The position numbers were made by a program, and so were the translations under genes. Of a stretch of 16,895 bases of DNA, positions 14,376-16,895 are shown piece by piece; within the stretch, counting starts at the first letter, position 1; every line of letters begins with the position of its first letter. Source of the stretch: an uncultured Bacteroidales bacterium (GTDB taxonomy: Bacteria; Bacteroidota; Bacteroidia; Bacteroidales; UBA932); contig CAKMNE010000013.1 of assembly GCA_927798505.1 (NCBI GenBank), positions 1 to 16,895 of the forward strand, read 5' to 3'. The notes under the pieces are model-generated. The model did no database searches. It saw only the letters and a program-made list of their open reading frames with translations, and was not told the origin of the DNA.

Positions 14376-16121
14376 ATGTCAGATTATATCGTATCGGCCA
14401 GAAAATACCGTCCCGACTCGTTTGAAACGCTTATAGGACAGGATATGATTGCCAGGACGCTGAAGAACTCGATTCTTCGCGGCCAGCTTGCACACGCTTA
14501 TCTTTTCTGCGGTCCTCGCGGAGTGGGAAAGACTTCCACTGCCCGCATCTTTGCAAAAGCCATCAACTGTTCCAATCCCACTGCGGATATGGATCCTTGC
14601 GGCGAGTGCGAGTCCTGCCTGTCCTTCGCCGAAGGACGCTCCTACTGCATACGCGAGCTGGATGCAGCATCCAACAACGGAGTGGACGACATCAAGGCCC
14701 TGATGGACCAGGTCCAGATTCCTCCTCAGGTCGGACGCTACAGCGTGTATATCATAGACGAGGTTCACATGCTTTCGCAGTCCGCGTTCAACGCCTTCCT
14801 GAAGACCCTCGAGGAACCGCCTGCGCATGCGATATTCATCCTCTGTACCACTGAGAAGCACAAGATTATCCCGACCATTCTTTCACGTTGTCAGACCTAT
14901 GATTTCAACCGCATCAGTGTGCCCGACATCGTGATGAACCTGCGCTCGATTGCCAACAGGGAGAACATCACCATAGATGACGAATCGCTCCATGTGATTG
15001 CCCGTAAGGCGGACGGCGCGATGCGCGATGCCCTCACCATATTCGACCAGACTGTGGCATTCTGCGGCACCGAGGTCCATTATGAAGATGTTATCCGCAA
15101 CCTCAATGTGCTCGACTACGAGTACGATTTCAAAATAGTTGACGCAGCCCTCAGGGGTGACTACAAAAGCGCATTCCTGCTTCTGGACGAGGTGCTTGCC
15201 AAGGGCTTCAACGCGCAGTATTTCATTTCTTCCGTAGGAGAACATCTGCGTGACCTGCTGGTAAGCCGCACCGGCGGACTGGAAGGTCTTCTGGATTTTC
15301 CTGACAGCCTGCGCCGCCGTTATGTGCAACAGGCAGAGCAGTGTACTGTGAAGTTCATCTATGATGCGCTGGCCGTTACCACTGCCTGCGAGGCCGGTTA
15401 CAAGGCTGCTGCAAATCAGCGGCTTCATATAGAATTTGCCTTGATGAAGCTCTGCTTCCTCAATGCCTCCCCTCAGCCCGCCCAGCAGCCCGCTCCTGCC
15501 CAGCCTGCCGCAGCTCCTGCCCAGCCGCTTGCTGTTCCTGCCCAGCCTGACGCAGCTCCCGAGGCCGCGCCTGCACCTCAGCCCGCTCCTGCACCTGAGC
15601 CCGCACCGGCCGCCCAACCGGCGCCCGCACCTCAGCCTGCGCCGGGGTCTCCGCGCGCCCGCCGCACAGCCGCGAGCGTTTCGCTCGGCAGTATGATTGC
15701 TGAAGCTGAAGGACAGCGCGGTACGGCCACTGAAGTCAAGGCCGCCGACCCTCTGCTCCCGGATGAGCAGATAATGGCAAAGTGGCCTGAACTCGGCGCC
15801 CGCTTCGCCTCCCGCCCGCGTCTTGCAAATGCGATTTCCAATGCGCGGCTGGAAATACGCGAGGAAAACGGAATGAAGATAGTCAGGTTTTTTGTCGTTT
15901 CCGATGCCCAGAGCGACTGGATCAAGAGCACTATGCTGACCCGTATGCAGGAGGAATTCAAACAGCTGGCCGGTTCATCCAGACTGGGAATAGAGGTGGA
16001 CGTGCTTCCGCAGGAAGAGCAGAAGCCCGTAGTCTATCTCGACAAGGACAAGGCCAAGAGGATGATGAACGAGAACCCGGAGGTAGCCCTTCTTGTGAAG
16101 GAACTCGAACTTGATGCATAA
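14376..16121 (+). CDS. dnaX: DNA polymerase III subunit gamma/tau
   Basis: DnaX is the ATPase of the clamp loader that places the sliding clamp on primed DNA. The 581-residue protein has Walker A GPRGVGKTS with K52, a zinc module with C65, C75, C78 and C81, Walker B D128-E129 in YIIDEVHML, and the sensor ILSRCQTYDF. The AAA+ and collar domains end at about residue 363. A Pro/Ala/Gln-rich linker of about 65 residues follows, then a C-terminal domain (about 430-581) presumed to be the polymerase-contacting tau part. I see no A-rich slippery heptamer like the E. coli frameshift site, so a separate gamma form is not evident. The frame is open further upstream, but the ATG at 14376 gives the standard MSDYIVSARKYRP start just after the promoter. 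lptB follows after 6 bases. Confidence 0.95.
   Translation: MSDYIVSARKYRPDSFETLIGQDMIARTLKNSILRGQLAHAYLFCGPRGVGKTSTARIFAKAINCSNPTADMDPCGECESCLSFAEGRSYCIRELDAASNNGVDDIKALMDQVQIPPQVGRYSVYIIDEVHMLSQSAFNAFLKTLEEPPAHAIFILCTTEKHKIIPTILSRCQTYDFNRISVPDIVMNLRSIANRENITIDDESLHVIARKADGAMRDALTIFDQTVAFCGTEVHYEDVIRNLNVLDYEYDFKIVDAALRGDYKSAFLLLDEVLAKGFNAQYFISSVGEHLRDLLVSRTGGLEGLLDFPDSLRRRYVQQAEQCTVKFIYDALAVTTACEAGYKAAANQRLHIEFALMKLCFLNASPQPAQQPAPAQPAAAPAQPLAVPAQPDAAPEAAPAPQPAPAPEPAPAAQPAPAPQPAPGSPRARRTAASVSLGSMIAEAEGQRGTATEVKAADPLLPDEQIMAKWPELGARFASRPRLANAISNARLEIREENGMKIVRFFVVSDAQSDWIKSTMLTRMQEEFKQLAGSSRLGIEVDVLPQEEQKPVVYLDKDKAKRMMNENPEVALLVKELELDA
15465..15660 (+). repeat. Imperfect Pro/Ala/Gln codon repeats in dnaX
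   Basis: The linker is encoded by degenerate short tandem units, with GCTCCTGCCCAGCC-like stretches recurring and translating to PAPAQPAAAPAQP and similar. The DNA is very C-rich on this strand. Such linkers are flexible tethers, and their length is expected to vary between strains. Confidence 0.75.
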
Positions 16122-16127
16122 AAGGAT

Positions 16128-16895
16128 ATGAAACTGTATTGTGAAAACCTGGTGAAGAAATACGGTATGCGTACCGTGGTGAAAGGCGTCAGCATGGAGG
16201 TCAACCAAGGCGAAATCGTAGGTTTCCTCGGTCCCAACGGCGCCGGCAAGACCACCAGTTTCTATATGATAACCGGGCAGATTGTCCCAAATGACGGCCA
16301 CGTCTATCTCGACGGGACCGAAATTACCAAACTTCCTATGTACAAGAGGGCTCAGATGGGTGTGGGCTATCTCCCTCAGGATGCCTCCGTTTTCCGCAAG
16401 ATGTCCGTGGAAAACAACATACTTTCCGTGATGGAGATGAAAGGCTATCCCAAAGATGTCAGGGAGCAGCGCCTGGAGGACCTGATTTCAGAGTTCAACC
16501 TTTCCAAAGTGCGCAAATCCCTCGGAATCCAACTTTCCGGAGGTGAAAGACGCCGCTGCGAAATCGCCCGCGCCCTGGCAATAGACCCGAAGTTCATTCT
16601 TCTGGACGAGCCTTTCGCAGGAGTGGACCCTATAGCCGTTGAGGACATTCAGTACATCATTGCCAAACTGAAATACAAGAACATCGGTGTAATCATCACC
16701 GACCACAATGTCGGAGAGACCCTTGCCATCACAGACAGGGCTTACCTCCTGTATGAAGGAACTATTCTCCAGCAGGGTACCCCTGAGGACCTTGCCGCAG
16801 ATGACGATGTCAGAACAAAGTACCTGGGAGCGGGCTTCGTGCTGAAGCGCTCCGTAAGCGTACAGAGAGCACAACAGGAGTATGAAAATTCTCAT
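16128..16895 (+). CDS. lptB: Lipopolysaccharide export ABC ATPase LptB, 3' end cut
   Basis: LptB is the cytoplasmic ATPase that, with LptF and LptG, drives lipopolysaccharide from the inner membrane into the Lpt bridge. The frame starts at ATG 16128 and runs 256 codons to the window edge without a stop. It has Walker [10 protein letters not shown] with K41, the Q-loop in YLPQDASVF, the signature LSGGERRR from L136, Walker B LLDEP with D160-E161, and the H-loop H193 in TDHNVGET. The [11 protein letters not shown] and [15 protein letters not shown] segments are those of LptB rather than other ABC ATPases. The family is usually 240-255 residues, so the true stop should be just past the edge. It lies 6 bases after dnaX, and AAGGA sits just before the start, one of few possible ribosome-binding sites here. 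Confidence 0.92.
   Translation, partial: MKLYCENLVKKYGMRTVVKGVSMEVNQGEIVGFLGPNGAGKTTSFYMITGQIVPNDGHVYLDGTEITKLPMYKRAQMGVGYLPQDASVFRKMSVENNILSVMEMKGYPKDVREQRLEDLISEFNLSKVRKSLGIQLSGGERRRCEIARALAIDPKFILLDEPFAGVDPIAVEDIQYIIAKLKYKNIGVIITDHNVGETLAITDRAYLLYEGTILQQGTPEDLAADDDVRTKYLGAGFVLKRSVSVQRAQQEYENSH

Noticed and set aside
14376-16121. Programmed frameshift in dnaX for a gamma form
   Set aside because: I looked for an A-rich slippery heptamer followed by a stem as in E. coli and found none in the expected part of the gene.
16882-16895. Start of another gene (ATG AAA ATT CTC) after a CAGGAG
   Set aside because: It overlaps the still-open lptB frame and only 14 bases are visible, so it cannot be separated from an internal ATG, although lptB should end close by.
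1-16895. tRNA, rRNA, CRISPR array, insertion sequence, phage or toxin-antitoxin genes
   Set aside because: The intergenic space is under 400 bases in total and was read on both strands; I found no cloverleaf, spaced repeat array, transposase or terminal inverted repeats.

Overview
The window is a gene-dense chromosomal stretch of a Bacteroidota bacterium, most likely of the order Bacteroidales. Three things point there. Promoter-like TTTG / TAnnTTTG elements, the pattern used by the Bacteroidetes primary sigma factor, sit before the transcription units. Shine-Dalgarno sites are nearly absent. The serine biosynthesis, RecQ, DnaG and MetG proteins carry the sequence variants I associate with that phylum. 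The coding DNA looks GC-rich for the phylum, as in Alistipes-like lineages, but I cannot fix the genus.

Layout: (1) 3-140, the C-terminal end of an unrecognised gene. (2) 152-763, a YigZ/IMPACT-family protein. (3) 783-8161, five tightly packed plus-strand genes: serC, a serA-type dehydrogenase, a DUF1015 protein, recQ and dnaG, with gaps of 4 to 17 bases. (4) 8218-10272, metG behind its own promoter. (5) 10273-10427, the longest intergenic gap, holding inverted and direct copies of a TTTTCGTCCC-like element. (6) 10428-11708, an orphan acyltransferase of the condensation-domain/alcohol acetyltransferase superfamily. (7) 11705-14327, a minus-strand three-gene cluster read from high to low coordinates: a secreted unknown protein, an M16 zinc peptidase and a class I O-methyltransferase, with overlapping start and stop codons. 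(8) 14376 to the window end, dnaX followed by lptB, which is cut by the window edge.

SerC and the SerA-like protein cover the second and first steps of the phosphorylated serine pathway; no phosphoserine phosphatase is visible, and DUF1015 is the unexplained member of that unit. RecQ, DnaG and DnaX are replication and repair proteins, MetG charges tRNA, and LptB powers lipopolysaccharide export.

This is mostly a core housekeeping region. I see no CRISPR array, insertion sequence, phage gene, rRNA or tRNA, and no obvious novel defence or mobile system. The points worth a second look are subtler: a SerA that lacks the canonical catalytic Glu and His, a DUF1015 protein with a DGHHR motif beside it, -7 boxes only 4 to 6 bases from start codons, a T before 12 of 13 start codons, the repeat cluster after metG, and the compact divergent promoter between dnaX and the secreted protein.
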